A stretch of DNA of 13,703 bases, from positions 1-13,703 of the forward strand of contig DASWHK010000107.1 of assembly GCA_036398215.1 (NCBI GenBank), written 5' to 3'. This document shows positions 1 to 6,439 of this stretch, in pieces. The position numbers and the translations under genes are program-made. The notes under the pieces were generated by a model, which worked only from the letters and a program-made list of their open reading frames with translations, was not told the DNA's origin and did no database searches. Source of the DNA: DASWHK01 sp036398215. Lineage in GTDB: Bacteria > Acidobacteriota > UBA890. Numbering within the stretch: the first letter of the stretch is position 1; each line of letters opens with the position of its first letter.

Positions 1-550
1 CGAAGACGTGCACCAGCCGGCCGGGCTCCCGATAGGGAAGCGGTCGCAGCAGCACCGCCTCGACGATCGTGAAGATCGCCGTATTGGCGCCGATCCCGAG
101 CGCCAGCGTGACGACCGCCGCCGCCGTGAAGCCCGGCTGCAGGCGCAGCGAGCGGACGCCGTAGCGCAGGTCGCGCCCCGCCTGGGCCAGCGACTGGACG
201 AGGCTCGGCCGGGCGGCGGCGGTGAACGCCGTGAGACGCCGGCGTGTGGCGCCGCCGCTTCCGGCGGCCGGCGGCGCCGCGGGCACGGCTTCGATGCCTT
301 CGCCGCCCCGCATCGGATCCCGCCGGCCACGACGCCGCACGAGCCAGGGCAACGAGGTCACCGCCTGCCGCCAGTACCACGCGTGGGCGCGCAGCCAGCC
401 GCGCTCGGGAACCGCGTGCCGGCGATACTCTTCGTCGAGGTCACCCATCATCGCGTCGCGATCGTCGCTCGACAGGGATCGCTGCAGGAGCCAGCGGGCG
501 AGACGCGGCGGCCGGCTCAATCGTGGCCGTGATCGCCTCGGCCGGCTCAT
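1..550 (-). CDS. ADOP/MacB-type ABC transporter permease, N-terminal part (runs off window)
   Basis: Only the first ~183 residues are in the window; the gene continues past base 1. The N-terminus has the soluble segment usual for acidobacterial ADOP permeases, RLARWLLQRSL followed by GDLDEEYRRH. A Pro/Ala/Gly-rich linker follows, then a MacB_PCD-type start: GRDLRYGVRSLRLQPGFT, the first membrane helix with LALGIGANTAIF, and VLLRPLPYREPGRLVHVF. Family members are inner-membrane FtsX-like permeases that work with an ATPase, probably in export or efflux; the substrate is unknown. The start at 550 is chosen because translation from there gives the family's N-terminus. The frame stays open further upstream, so a non-ATG start is possible. 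The gene follows padR by 55 bases on the same strand, the usual PadR-ADOP pairing, so it is probably controlled by that repressor. Confidence 0.88.
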   Translation of the reverse strand, partial: MSRPRRSRPRLSRPPRLARWLLQRSLSSDDRDAMMGDLDEEYRRHAVPERGWLRAHAWYWRQAVTSLPWLVRRRGRRDPMRGGEGIEAVPAAPPAAGSGGATRRRLTAFTAAARPSLVQSLAQAGRDLRYGVRSLRLQPGFTAAAVVTLALGIGANTAIFTIVEAVLLRPLPYREPGRLVHVF

Positions 551-632
551 GCCTTGCCCCGTGGCCGAGGCTGGCTCATGCTCGGCCGTCGTCGCGGCGG
601 TCGGCTCACGCCTTGCCCTCGTCGCGGCGCAG
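514..632. repeat. Degenerate ~30-bp tandem repeat, four units, across the padR/permease junction
   Basis: The hexamer GGCTCA recurs at 514, 544, 573 and 603, spaced 30, 29 and 30 bases. Flanking bases are partly conserved: 543-559 and 602-618 match at 16 of 17 positions, and the units at 573 and 603 share TCGTCGCGGCG. Read on the minus strand, the unit at 603 is the end of padR (RRDEGKA-stop). The next two units spell near copies, RRDDGRA-stop and PRPRGKA-stop. The array therefore looks like tandem duplication of the padR 3' end. It forms most of the spacer before the permease and its first codons. Confidence 0.65.
547..579 (-). CDS. Possible 10-codon minicistron ending on the permease start
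   Basis: On the minus strand an ATG at 579 opens a 10-codon frame, MSQPRPRGKA. Its TGA (549-547) overlaps the permease ATG (550-548) as ATGA. It arises from the tandem repeat and mimics the padR C-terminus. It could pass ribosomes to the permease by translational coupling, or be a chance product of the duplication. No strong ribosome binding site was seen before it. Confidence 0.2.
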   Translation of the reverse strand: MSQPRPRGKA

Positions 633-944
633 GTCGAGGCCCGCCCACAGCCGATCCTGCACGGCCCGCGCCTTTTCCAGGACGTCGACGCCGCCTTTCG
701 TCAGCGTGAAGAACTTGCGCGCCCGCCCGTCGCGCTCCGGCGACGTATCGCCCGCCTGCGTCCGCACGTGACCTTTCTCACGCAGCCGCTCGAGCGTCGC
801 GTACACGGCTCCGATCGCCACGTGGCGCCCGCTGCACGCCTCGATCTCCCGGCGGATGCGCATCCCGTAGGCGCCGTCGCCCAGCCGCGCGACCGCCAGC
901 AGCACCATCTGCTCGAACTCGCCGAGATACTTGCCTCTGGACAT
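606..944 (-). CDS. PadR family transcriptional regulator
   Basis: A 112-residue winged-helix protein, the usual size of the short PadR class. Recognisable parts are GEFEQMVLLAVARLGDGAYG near the N-terminus, the IRREIE helix, the recognition region GAVYATLERLREKGHV (about residues 46-61), and the wing RKFFTLTKGGVDVLEKAR, followed by a short C-terminal helix. PadR proteins of this type usually repress the ADOP permease gene next to them, and that gene follows here. The ATG at 944 is supported by a promoter immediately upstream whose predicted transcription start falls almost on the codon, so the mRNA may be leaderless; no Shine-Dalgarno sequence is present. The inducing signal cannot be read from the sequence. 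Confidence 0.93.
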   Translation of the reverse strand: MSRGKYLGEFEQMVLLAVARLGDGAYGMRIRREIEACSGRHVAIGAVYATLERLREKGHVRTQAGDTSPERDGRARKFFTLTKGGVDVLEKARAVQDRLWAGLDLRRDEGKA

Positions 945-952
945 GGCATATA

Positions 953-981
953 TTTCTACAAACTAGAAAAACATTTGTCAA
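953..981 (-). promoter_or_regulatory. padR promoter with overlapping palindromic operator
   Basis: On the minus strand a perfect -35 TTGACA (976-981) is followed, after exactly 17 bases, by TAGAAA (953-958) as the -10. The -10 forms one arm of the perfect inverted repeat TTTCTA-N5-TAGAAA (953-969). The region is AT-rich inside very GC-rich DNA. The expected transcription start lies near 944-947, at the padR ATG. A dimeric PadR bound to the palindrome would cover the -10 and block RNA polymerase, so autorepression of padR and the permease is the likely outcome. Confidence 0.75.
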
Positions 982-1068
982 GCGACTTTCCTCCGACATG
1001 CCTCCGAGAGCTCGATCGCACTGACGATGGGTGCTAGGTGGGAGACGCCTCCCGGCCCGGAGACTCGC

Positions 1069-2346
1069 TCACGGATCATCGCGCACGGGAACGGTGAGCC
1101 GGTAGCGCTTCACCATGATCGTCCCCATTTCGTCCTCGACGTGCACCAGCACGAGGTCGTCGCGGAAGAAAGGCTGGAACAGACGGCCGGCCGGGCGGAT
1201 CACCTCGCCCAGGAAGTTGCCTTCAAGGTCGAAAAGGTCCCAGGCGCGCTCGGGCTCATAGCAGGGCTCGTACGATGGCCCGCGATCCTCGTAGACCTCG
1301 TCGCATGGTCCCTCCACCCGGCGGCTCGGACCTTCGCGCACGACCAGCACGTGACTGCTCTGGGTCGGCGAGAACAGGTAGTAGGCGGGCTTGTGATCCG
1401 GGATCGGCGGTCCGTTCCAGTTCCAATCGGGATCGTTGCGCCGCATCGAACCGGTCGTCCATCGCTTCGCATGCTCGGCTTCTTCGGCGCTGATCGGAAC
1501 GGGGTCCCAGAACTTCTCGACGCGCGTGATGCCGCCGTTGGGGTAGTGGATCTCGAAGTGATAGGCGTCGTTGACGCCGACGATCCAGGCGCCGGCGGGC
1601 GAGAACGCCGATATCTGGCCGGGACCGTAAGGAACGCGCGACGTCGTCCGCTCGCCGGTGAGCTCGAGGCGATCGAACTCGAGCTCGGGCATGGGCATGA
1701 GATCACCAATGGCTCCCTCGGGACCGACTTGCTGCATTCCGCGTTTCCAGGTGGTCGGGTCCGAGGGGTCGTCGCGAACGGTCAGGCGTGTGTAGAAGGC
1801 ACCGTCGAGCGCCTTGATGAGCGGCCCCGAAAACACCCGTGCCCCTCCGGGCCCGCTCCAGGTGTCCACGTGGTTGCCCTCGCGGTCATAGATGTTGACG
1901 CGTGCGTTGCCTGAGACCTCGTGAACATAGATACGGCCGGCATCATCGGTGTACACACCTGTGGGCGACATGTACTCGCCCGGGCCTTGGCCGGCGCGGC
2001 CGATGGTGCGCAGGTAGATTCCGGCGTAGTCATAGACGCGCACTGCCGGGGCCTGGAAGTCGATCACGTAGATCTCGTCGCCGGTGGCCCAGAGGCCGCC
2101 GATCGACCCGAGCATGTACTCGGGAGGGCCGGTCTCCACGCCGATGGAGGCTTGCTCGACGAGCGTCGCGGGCCCTCCCCACACCGACCCGGATTCATTG
2201 ACGACGGTGGTGATGTCGCCTTCAGCGGTGACGGTGCCGACCCAGGCACCGTCGGCGTTGGAGGGAGCCTCGCCGGAGCACGCCGACGCGAGCATCGTGT
2301 AGCTCACGAAGGAGGCGAGCAAGAACGAGATTTCGCGAAGCTTCAT
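1069..2346 (-). CDS. 6-bladed beta-propeller lipoprotein, complete copy
   Basis: A 425-residue exported protein. A hydrophobic signal runs to about residue 22 and ends ASA-C (Cys23), a relaxed lipobox, so it is probably a lipoprotein. The body shows propeller/NHL-like repeats: GGLWATGDEIYVIDFQAPAVR, then YDYAGIYLRTIGRAGQGPGEY, GVYTDDAGRIYVHE, and a last blade with WDLFDLEGNFLGEV and MVKRYRLTVP. The YDxxGxxLxTIGRxGQGPGEY segment is typical of the 6-bladed propeller lipoproteins common in Acidobacteriota, Gemmatimonadota and Bacteroidota, whose function is mostly unknown. The start has a strong GGAGGT site (2353-2358) six bases upstream of the ATG. It is the best full-length reference for the shortened paralogue at 5638-6408, sharing ASIGVETG and AGQGPGE. 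Two Cys in the last third (GPC and EPC) could form a disulfide. Confidence 0.85.
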   Translation of the reverse strand: MKLREISFLLASFVSYTMLASACSGEAPSNADGAWVGTVTAEGDITTVVNESGSVWGGPATLVEQASIGVETGPPEYMLGSIGGLWATGDEIYVIDFQAPAVRVYDYAGIYLRTIGRAGQGPGEYMSPTGVYTDDAGRIYVHEVSGNARVNIYDREGNHVDTWSGPGGARVFSGPLIKALDGAFYTRLTVRDDPSDPTTWKRGMQQVGPEGAIGDLMPMPELEFDRLELTGERTTSRVPYGPGQISAFSPAGAWIVGVNDAYHFEIHYPNGGITRVEKFWDPVPISAEEAEHAKRWTTGSMRRNDPDWNWNGPPIPDHKPAYYLFSPTQSSHVLVVREGPSRRVEGPCDEVYEDRGPSYEPCYEPERAWDLFDLEGNFLGEVIRPAGRLFQPFFRDDLVLVHVEDEMGTIMVKRYRLTVPVRDDP

Positions 2347-2379
2347 GGGGCGACCTCCGGGTTTGCAGTCCGCGTACGC

Positions 2380-2395
2380 GCTTCGTCAGCGAAGC
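2380..2395 (-). promoter_or_regulatory. Small hairpin in the leader of the propeller gene
   Basis: GCTTCG (2380-2385) and CGAAGC (2390-2395) form a perfect 6-bp stem with a 4-base loop, about 33 bases upstream of the ATG at 2346. Immediately beside it lies the self-complementary CGCGTACGCG (2371-2380). There is no T-run, so it is not a terminator. It may be a leader structure or chance. Confidence 0.25.
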
Positions 2396-2506
2396 ATAAC
2401 CGTCGACCGCGGGGGCGTTCCAGGCGGGGCGTCGCCGGCCGTCGTTGGTCGCCGCATCGCAGCCCGTAGGCGCTGCCCCGTGGCATTGGCCGGATGCGGC
2501 CGTCGT

Positions 2507-2531
2507 GTACCTGCCGAGCATTCGCAGGTAC
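2507..2531. promoter_or_regulatory. Perfect 8-bp inverted repeat in a divergent intergenic region
   Basis: GTACCTGC (2507-2514) and GCAGGTAC (2524-2531) are exact reverse complements separated by 9 bases. The element lies between two divergent genes, 79 bases upstream of the deacetylase ATG. Its arm length and spacing suit a dimeric regulator, or an RNA hairpin if it is transcribed. No T-run follows, so a terminator is unlikely. The cognate regulator is not recognised. Confidence 0.4.
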
Positions 2532-2609
2532 CCTTGGTGGCCACGCGAGAGCCCCTGAGCCCGGGGTTTGCGCGAGGTCACAGCACATCCAGGCAGTGGA
2601 GGGCATTTC

Positions 2610-3629
2610 ATGCACGCACGCTCGTCGTTTCGATCCGTTGGTGTTGCCGTCACAATCATCCTCGTTGGCATCTGCGTTGGCGCCGGCTTGGCGTGCGCGC
2701 CGGCCGCCATGCCCCCGGTCGATGAGACGGCGCAGCCCGCCGATGATGCCCGGCCCCCATGGGAGTGGACCGACGAGGAGGTTCGCGCCCGGGTCGAGCC
2801 GGTGCGGGCGGGGCGCGACCTGACGCCCTCGACCTGGCCCGGCGGGGCGCGCGTCGCGGTGCTGCTCTCCTTCGACGTCGACAACGAGACGATCGAGGGG
2901 CTCCGGCAGGGCAGCATCGGGCCGCTTTCGCAGGGCGAGTACGGCTCGCGGGTGGCGGTGCCGCGGATCGTCGAGCTCCTCGACGCCGAGGGCGTGCCGG
3001 CGACGTTCTTCTTTCCCGCATGGAGCCTGAAGCTGGCGCCGCAGCAGGCGGCCGTCATCCAGGCATCGGGGCGCCACGAGATCGGCGTGCACGGCTGGAT
3101 CCATGAGAGCAACACGTCCCTCGATGAGGCCACCGAGCGGCGGCTCCTCGAGCAGGCGGTCGACGCCATCGAAGAGATCGCCGGCGTCCGTCCGGTCGGC
3201 TACCGGGCGCCATCGTGGAACTTCAGCCCCAACACGCTGGCCATCGTCCGCGACATAGGGTTCCTCTACGAGAGCTCGCTGATGGCCGACGATCGACCCT
3301 ACGAGCTGCTCGCCGACGGCGAGCCCACGGGGATAGTGGAGCTCCCGGTCGAATGGATCCTCGACGACGCGCCGCTGTTCGATCCGCTCGGCAGCCGCTA
3401 CAGCCCGCCTCGCGAGGTCATGCAAGTGTGGATCGACGAGTTCGACGGCGCCTGGGAGGAGCGCACGATGCTCTTGCTGACGATGCACCCCCACATCACC
3501 GGCCACCGCTCCCGCATCGTCGCCCTGAAGGGGCTGATCGACCACATCCAGGCGAAGGGCGGCGCCTGGTTCGCGACCCACGAGCAGGCTGCACGTTGGG
3601 TTCGGGATCAGGCTGGGATGGGCGGGTAG
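2610..3629 (+). CDS. Exported polysaccharide deacetylase, HpPgdA-like (CE4/NodB fold)
   Basis: A 339-residue protein with an N-terminal hydrophobic segment (residues 9-28) ending GLAC, so it is exported or membrane/lipid-anchored. The NodB-homology motifs are present in order: SFDVDNE (88-94, catalytic and metal Asp), HGWIH (161-165, metal His pair), GYRAPSW (197-203), and MHPHITGHRSR (292-302, late His). GYRAPSW, the FLYESSLMADDRPYE stretch and the MHPH motif resemble the Helicobacter PgdA/PuuE-like subgroup more than classic chitin deacetylases. It probably removes acetyl groups from peptidoglycan or another envelope glycan, or hydrolyses a related amide. The ATG at 2610 is chosen because GGAGGG lies just upstream (2597-2602) and the signal sequence follows; a TTG at 2568 is a weaker alternative. 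It is transcribed alone, divergent from one propeller gene and convergent with another. Confidence 0.88.
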   Translation: MHARSSFRSVGVAVTIILVGICVGAGLACAPAAMPPVDETAQPADDARPPWEWTDEEVRARVEPVRAGRDLTPSTWPGGARVAVLLSFDVDNETIEGLRQGSIGPLSQGEYGSRVAVPRIVELLDAEGVPATFFFPAWSLKLAPQQAAVIQASGRHEIGVHGWIHESNTSLDEATERRLLEQAVDAIEEIAGVRPVGYRAPSWNFSPNTLAIVRDIGFLYESSLMADDRPYELLADGEPTGIVELPVEWILDDAPLFDPLGSRYSPPREVMQVWIDEFDGAWEERTMLLLTMHPHITGHRSRIVALKGLIDHIQAKGGAWFATHEQAARWVRDQAGMGG

Positions 3630-3723
3630 GTCGAGGCTTCTCGATCCGCGAGCGCCAACCCCTCCAGCCGAATCGGCGACCTCTGCGACCGCACGACGAA
3701 CAGGGGGTTGGGCCCTTCTCGTG

Positions 3724-4935
3724 TCATTCGATTCGGTAGCGGACCGCCACGTTCTCCTCGTCCTCGTTCGGCTGCACGGTCCAGATCCAGTCGCTGTGCA
3801 GCGCCGAAACCCAGGTCTCGTTGGGCAGCTCGACGCTGCCGAGGAAGGTGCCTTCCTCGTCGAACGCGTCGAGCGTCGGCAGCTGCCACCAGTCGAACGA
3901 CGGGCGAGGGTCGTCGGCCGGACGGGGTGGTCGATTGCGGTCGTGGGCCTCCGCGTAACGGCGCACCCAGATCGTGCCGTCGACGCCGGCGTGCAGGTCC
4001 ATGAACGCCGGTTTGGTGTCGGGGATCGGCGTGTAATCGGGCGGATCGTCGCCACGCTCGCGAGCGTTGTTGGTGAAGTACTGCACCCAGGCTTCCCACT
4101 CGGCCTTCTCCTCTGGCTTAAGCGGCACCGGCTCCCACGGATGGGTTACCTCGAACAGCGTCTCGCCGTCTCCCTGGACCGTGAACGAGTAGGTCGCGTT
4201 GTGGCCGACGACGAGGTGCCCGGTGGTGGCAAAGGTGTGCAGCACCCGGGTCGCGAAGTTGCTCAGGCGTCCCTCCCGGGTGGCGAAGACGAAGCCGGGC
4301 GTGTCGGCTTCGTCGTCGGGAACCGTGATTTTGCCCAGGCGCTCGCCGCTGGGCGAGACCTTGAAGTAGGCCCGTGGCGGAAACTGTCCTGCTACCGCGT
4401 TCTCGCGGTCGACGTTGTACATGTACAGGTTGCCCTCACGATCGACGCGCAGCGTCGAGCCGGAGTAGTAGCCGCCATCACCGGCGGAGAAGCTCCTGAC
4501 ATACGTGCCGTCGGGCGCAAAGACGGTGATCCGGTTGTTGCCGCTATCCCAAATCGCGACGTCGCGGTCGGGCAGCAAGACCATTCCCTGGACGCGCGTG
4601 TACTCGCCGGGCCCCTCGCCGCCTCGGCCGATGTCATGCATGTAGACGCCCTCGGCGTCGTATCGGCGGATGATCGGTACCTGAGAGTCGAGGATGACCA
4701 CCGTGCCGTCGGGGAGCTGGACGATGGCGCCGATGGTGCCGAACAGGTACTCCTCGGCGCCTTCGGATAGGCCGATACGGAGGTCCTCCACGAGGCGGAC
4801 CTCTCCCCAGGCGCCGAGCCCATCGGTGTTCGGGCCCTCGCCGCCTCTGCATGCGATCGCGGCCGTCATGGCGGCGACGGCGAGGATCGATGAGACTTTC
4901 GCTCGCGTCGTGACGGCTGACGGCGCGCTCCTCAT
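3724..4935 (-). CDS. 6-bladed beta-propeller lipoprotein, complete copy
   Basis: A 403-residue protein from the ATG at 4935, with a signal segment ending AIAC (Cys29). The body has LVEDLRIGLSEGAEEYLFG, the first blade GAIVQLPDGTVVILDSQVP, RRYDAEGVYMHDIGRGGEG, further blades such as VAIWDSGNNRITVFAPDG, the segment IPDTKPAFMDLHAGVDGT, and a closing strand VAVRYRIE. This is a full propeller, probably at the cell surface or periplasmic membrane; the ligand is unknown. The start is uncertain. The frame is open to an ATG at 5067 that overlaps the preceding stop (ATGA), and an ATG at 5019 has a better ribosome site (CGGAG). Both would put 28-44 residues before the signal sequence. It is the last gene of the central minus-strand string and converges with the deacetylase gene. 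Confidence 0.83.
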   Translation of the reverse strand: MRSAPSAVTTRAKVSSILAVAAMTAAIACRGGEGPNTDGLGAWGEVRLVEDLRIGLSEGAEEYLFGTIGAIVQLPDGTVVILDSQVPIIRRYDAEGVYMHDIGRGGEGPGEYTRVQGMVLLPDRDVAIWDSGNNRITVFAPDGTYVRSFSAGDGGYYSGSTLRVDREGNLYMYNVDRENAVAGQFPPRAYFKVSPSGERLGKITVPDDEADTPGFVFATREGRLSNFATRVLHTFATTGHLVVGHNATYSFTVQGDGETLFEVTHPWEPVPLKPEEKAEWEAWVQYFTNNARERGDDPPDYTPIPDTKPAFMDLHAGVDGTIWVRRYAEAHDRNRPPRPADDPRPSFDWWQLPTLDAFDEEGTFLGSVELPNETWVSALHSDWIWTVQPNEDEENVAVRYRIE

Positions 4936-5063
4936 TCCAGGCTGCCCTGAGCAATCCTCTCGTGTTTGCCTCGGATGACACCGGGCTTGCACTGTCGGTG
5001 CCGGGAGCTCGGTTTTCATGATCGCTCCGTGATCTCCACCTTGCGCGCTTGCCCCCAGGGCCT

Positions 5064-5641
5064 TCATTCAAAGGGCTCCTCCAGCCGGTAGCGGACGATC
5101 TGCCAGTCGCCTGCCGCGTCCAGCTCGAGCTGGTAGACGTGGTCTTGGTGCGCAGCCTCCCAGAAGCCGCCGGGAATAGCCAGCGTGATCGCGCCCGCGA
5201 ACAGCCGCTCGCCCGCCGGTGAATAGACGTCGATCGGGTAGTCGTGCGACTCGCTGAACGGCGCCACCCAGGTGTAGAGGAAGGCATAGAGGTGGCCGTG
5301 GCCGTCGACGAGGAGGCCTGAGAGCGTCGGCGCGCGATCGGCCATCTCGAGCTCGGAACGCTGGGTGTCCGGATATCGCTCTCGCTGGGCCGATAGAACA
5401 GATAGCGCTCGTCCTCGCCGCGGGCGCCGATCCGCAGGTCCTCGATCAGCTCGACGCTCTGCCCCTCGCGATCGGCGGGATCGACCGGTGCATAGCCGAC
5501 GACCTCCGCCCCTTCGGGCACGGGGATCGTCCAGTCGGCGAACTCGAGCGGCTCGGCGCAACCCAATGTGCTCAGCGCGAGTGTCGCAGCCAAGACAACC
5601 CGATGTTGTTCCCCTGGACCTCTTGCCGCCGCGGAATTCAC
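5064..5641 (-). pseudogene. Propeller lipoprotein remnant with out-of-frame internal deletion
   Basis: The first frame starts at a GTG (5641) overlapping the upstream stop as GTGA. It encodes a lipoprotein signal ending STLGC, then VELIEDLRIGARGEDERYLF, the same opening as the complete copy at 3724-4935. Near 5355-5365 the similarity jumps to another frame, with one base lost or two gained. It resumes as SELEMADRAPTLSGLLVDGHG, then IDVYSPAGERLFAG and the closing strand IVRYRLEEPFE, ending at 5064. The joined product would be only ~190 residues against 403-425 in complete copies: the first-blade opening joined directly to the last blade, with roughly 240 residues missing. An internal deletion explains both the size and the frame change. 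An assembly collapse between tandem paralogues is the main alternative. Confidence 0.7.
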
Positions 5642-6408
5642 TGGCGATCCGGCGGCGCGATTCTGTAGCGCTTTACCATCATCGGCGTGAAACGCACCAT
5701 GCTCTCGCGACCATCGAACATGATGGTGGCGGGCTCGAACTCGATCTCGGGCGGGCCGCGCAGCTCGCCGAAGGGTCCGTTTTCGTCGTGCCCCTGCATC
5801 CGGGCGTTTTCCCCGACCGGGTCGGCCTCGCTGTACTCCCTCATCTGCACCCAGGGCACCCCGTCGTGCGTGACCACCATCTGGCGGACGCAACAGCGCA
5901 CGCTGCCCATCGGGTAGTCGGCCAGGAACTCGCCGTCGTTGCTGTAAGCGTTGATGCGTCGGCTGCCGTAGTCGCCGACGAAGATCCTTCCGTCGGCGCC
6001 GCCGATCGAGTAGGGGTCGTTGAACTCGCCCGGCCCCTGGCCGGCCTGGCCGAAGCTGAACAGGTGCAGGCCGTCGAAGTCGAAGACGCGCACGGTCGGC
6101 ACCTGGGTGTCGATGACGTAGATGCGGTCGCCGGTGGCGTAGACGCCGCCGGGCCGGCCGAACATGTACTCGGCGGCACCGGTTTCGACGCCGATCGAGG
6201 CCTCCTCGATCAGCCTCGCGCTCCCAACCCACAGAGAGCCGGAGCCGTTGACGATTGTCGTGACGTTGCCCTCGATGGTCACGGTCGGTTGGAATCCACC
6301 GCCGGCCACGGTCCCTTCGGGCCCCGCGCAGGCCAAGGGCGACAAGGTGATCGCCCCGGAGAGGGCCACCAGAAGCAGCCAAACGCCGGTGGGCCTCCCG
6401 GCAGCCAT
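5638..6408 (-). CDS. 6-bladed beta-propeller lipoprotein, internally shortened
   Basis: A 256-residue protein from the ATG at 6408, which has AAGGA just upstream. The signal segment ends PLAC (Cys27). The N-terminal half closely follows the complete copy at 1069-2346: ASIGVETGAAEYMFG, GGVYATGDRIYVIDTQVPTV, FSFGQAGQGPGEF, then PPEIEFEPATIMFDGRESM. It then passes within a few residues to a C-terminus, MMVKRYRIAPP, matching the last strand MVKRYRLTVP of that copy. About 165 residues covering the later blades are absent, yet the frame is intact. It may still be expressed as a half propeller, or be a decaying gene. It starts 31 bases after the cyclotransferase stop and overlaps the next remnant by GTGA, so it is part of the same operon. 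Confidence 0.75.
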   Translation of the reverse strand: MAAGRPTGVWLLLVALSGAITLSPLACAGPEGTVAGGGFQPTVTIEGNVTTIVNGSGSLWVGSARLIEEASIGVETGAAEYMFGRPGGVYATGDRIYVIDTQVPTVRVFDFDGLHLFSFGQAGQGPGEFNDPYSIGGADGRIFVGDYGSRRINAYSNDGEFLADYPMGSVRCCVRQMVVTHDGVPWVQMREYSEADPVGENARMQGHDENGPFGELRGPPEIEFEPATIMFDGRESMVRFTPMMVKRYRIAPPDRQ

Positions 6409-6439
6409 CCTCAATCCTTGATCAGCATCGACGCATTGC

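Noticed and set aside
1040..1053. Possible terminator GGGAG-ACGC-CTCCC after the first propeller gene
   Set aside because: The stem is only 5 bp with no T-run on the minus strand, so it is too weak to call.
3630..3723. Expected bidirectional terminator between convergent genes
   Set aside because: Only a 5-bp hairpin (TCGAG-GCTT-CTCGA) without a T-run was seen; no terminator can be supported.
2343..4055. Long minus-strand frame opposite the polysaccharide deacetylase
   Set aside because: It is antisense to a gene with clear NodB motifs, has no domain-like sequence, and runs through intergenic DNA.
4634..6382. A very long open frame on the minus strand across three genes
   Set aside because: Only its stretch around 5360-5641 reads like protein (the remnant's signal and first strand). 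The rest is Arg/Ala-rich antiframe of the neighbouring propeller genes.
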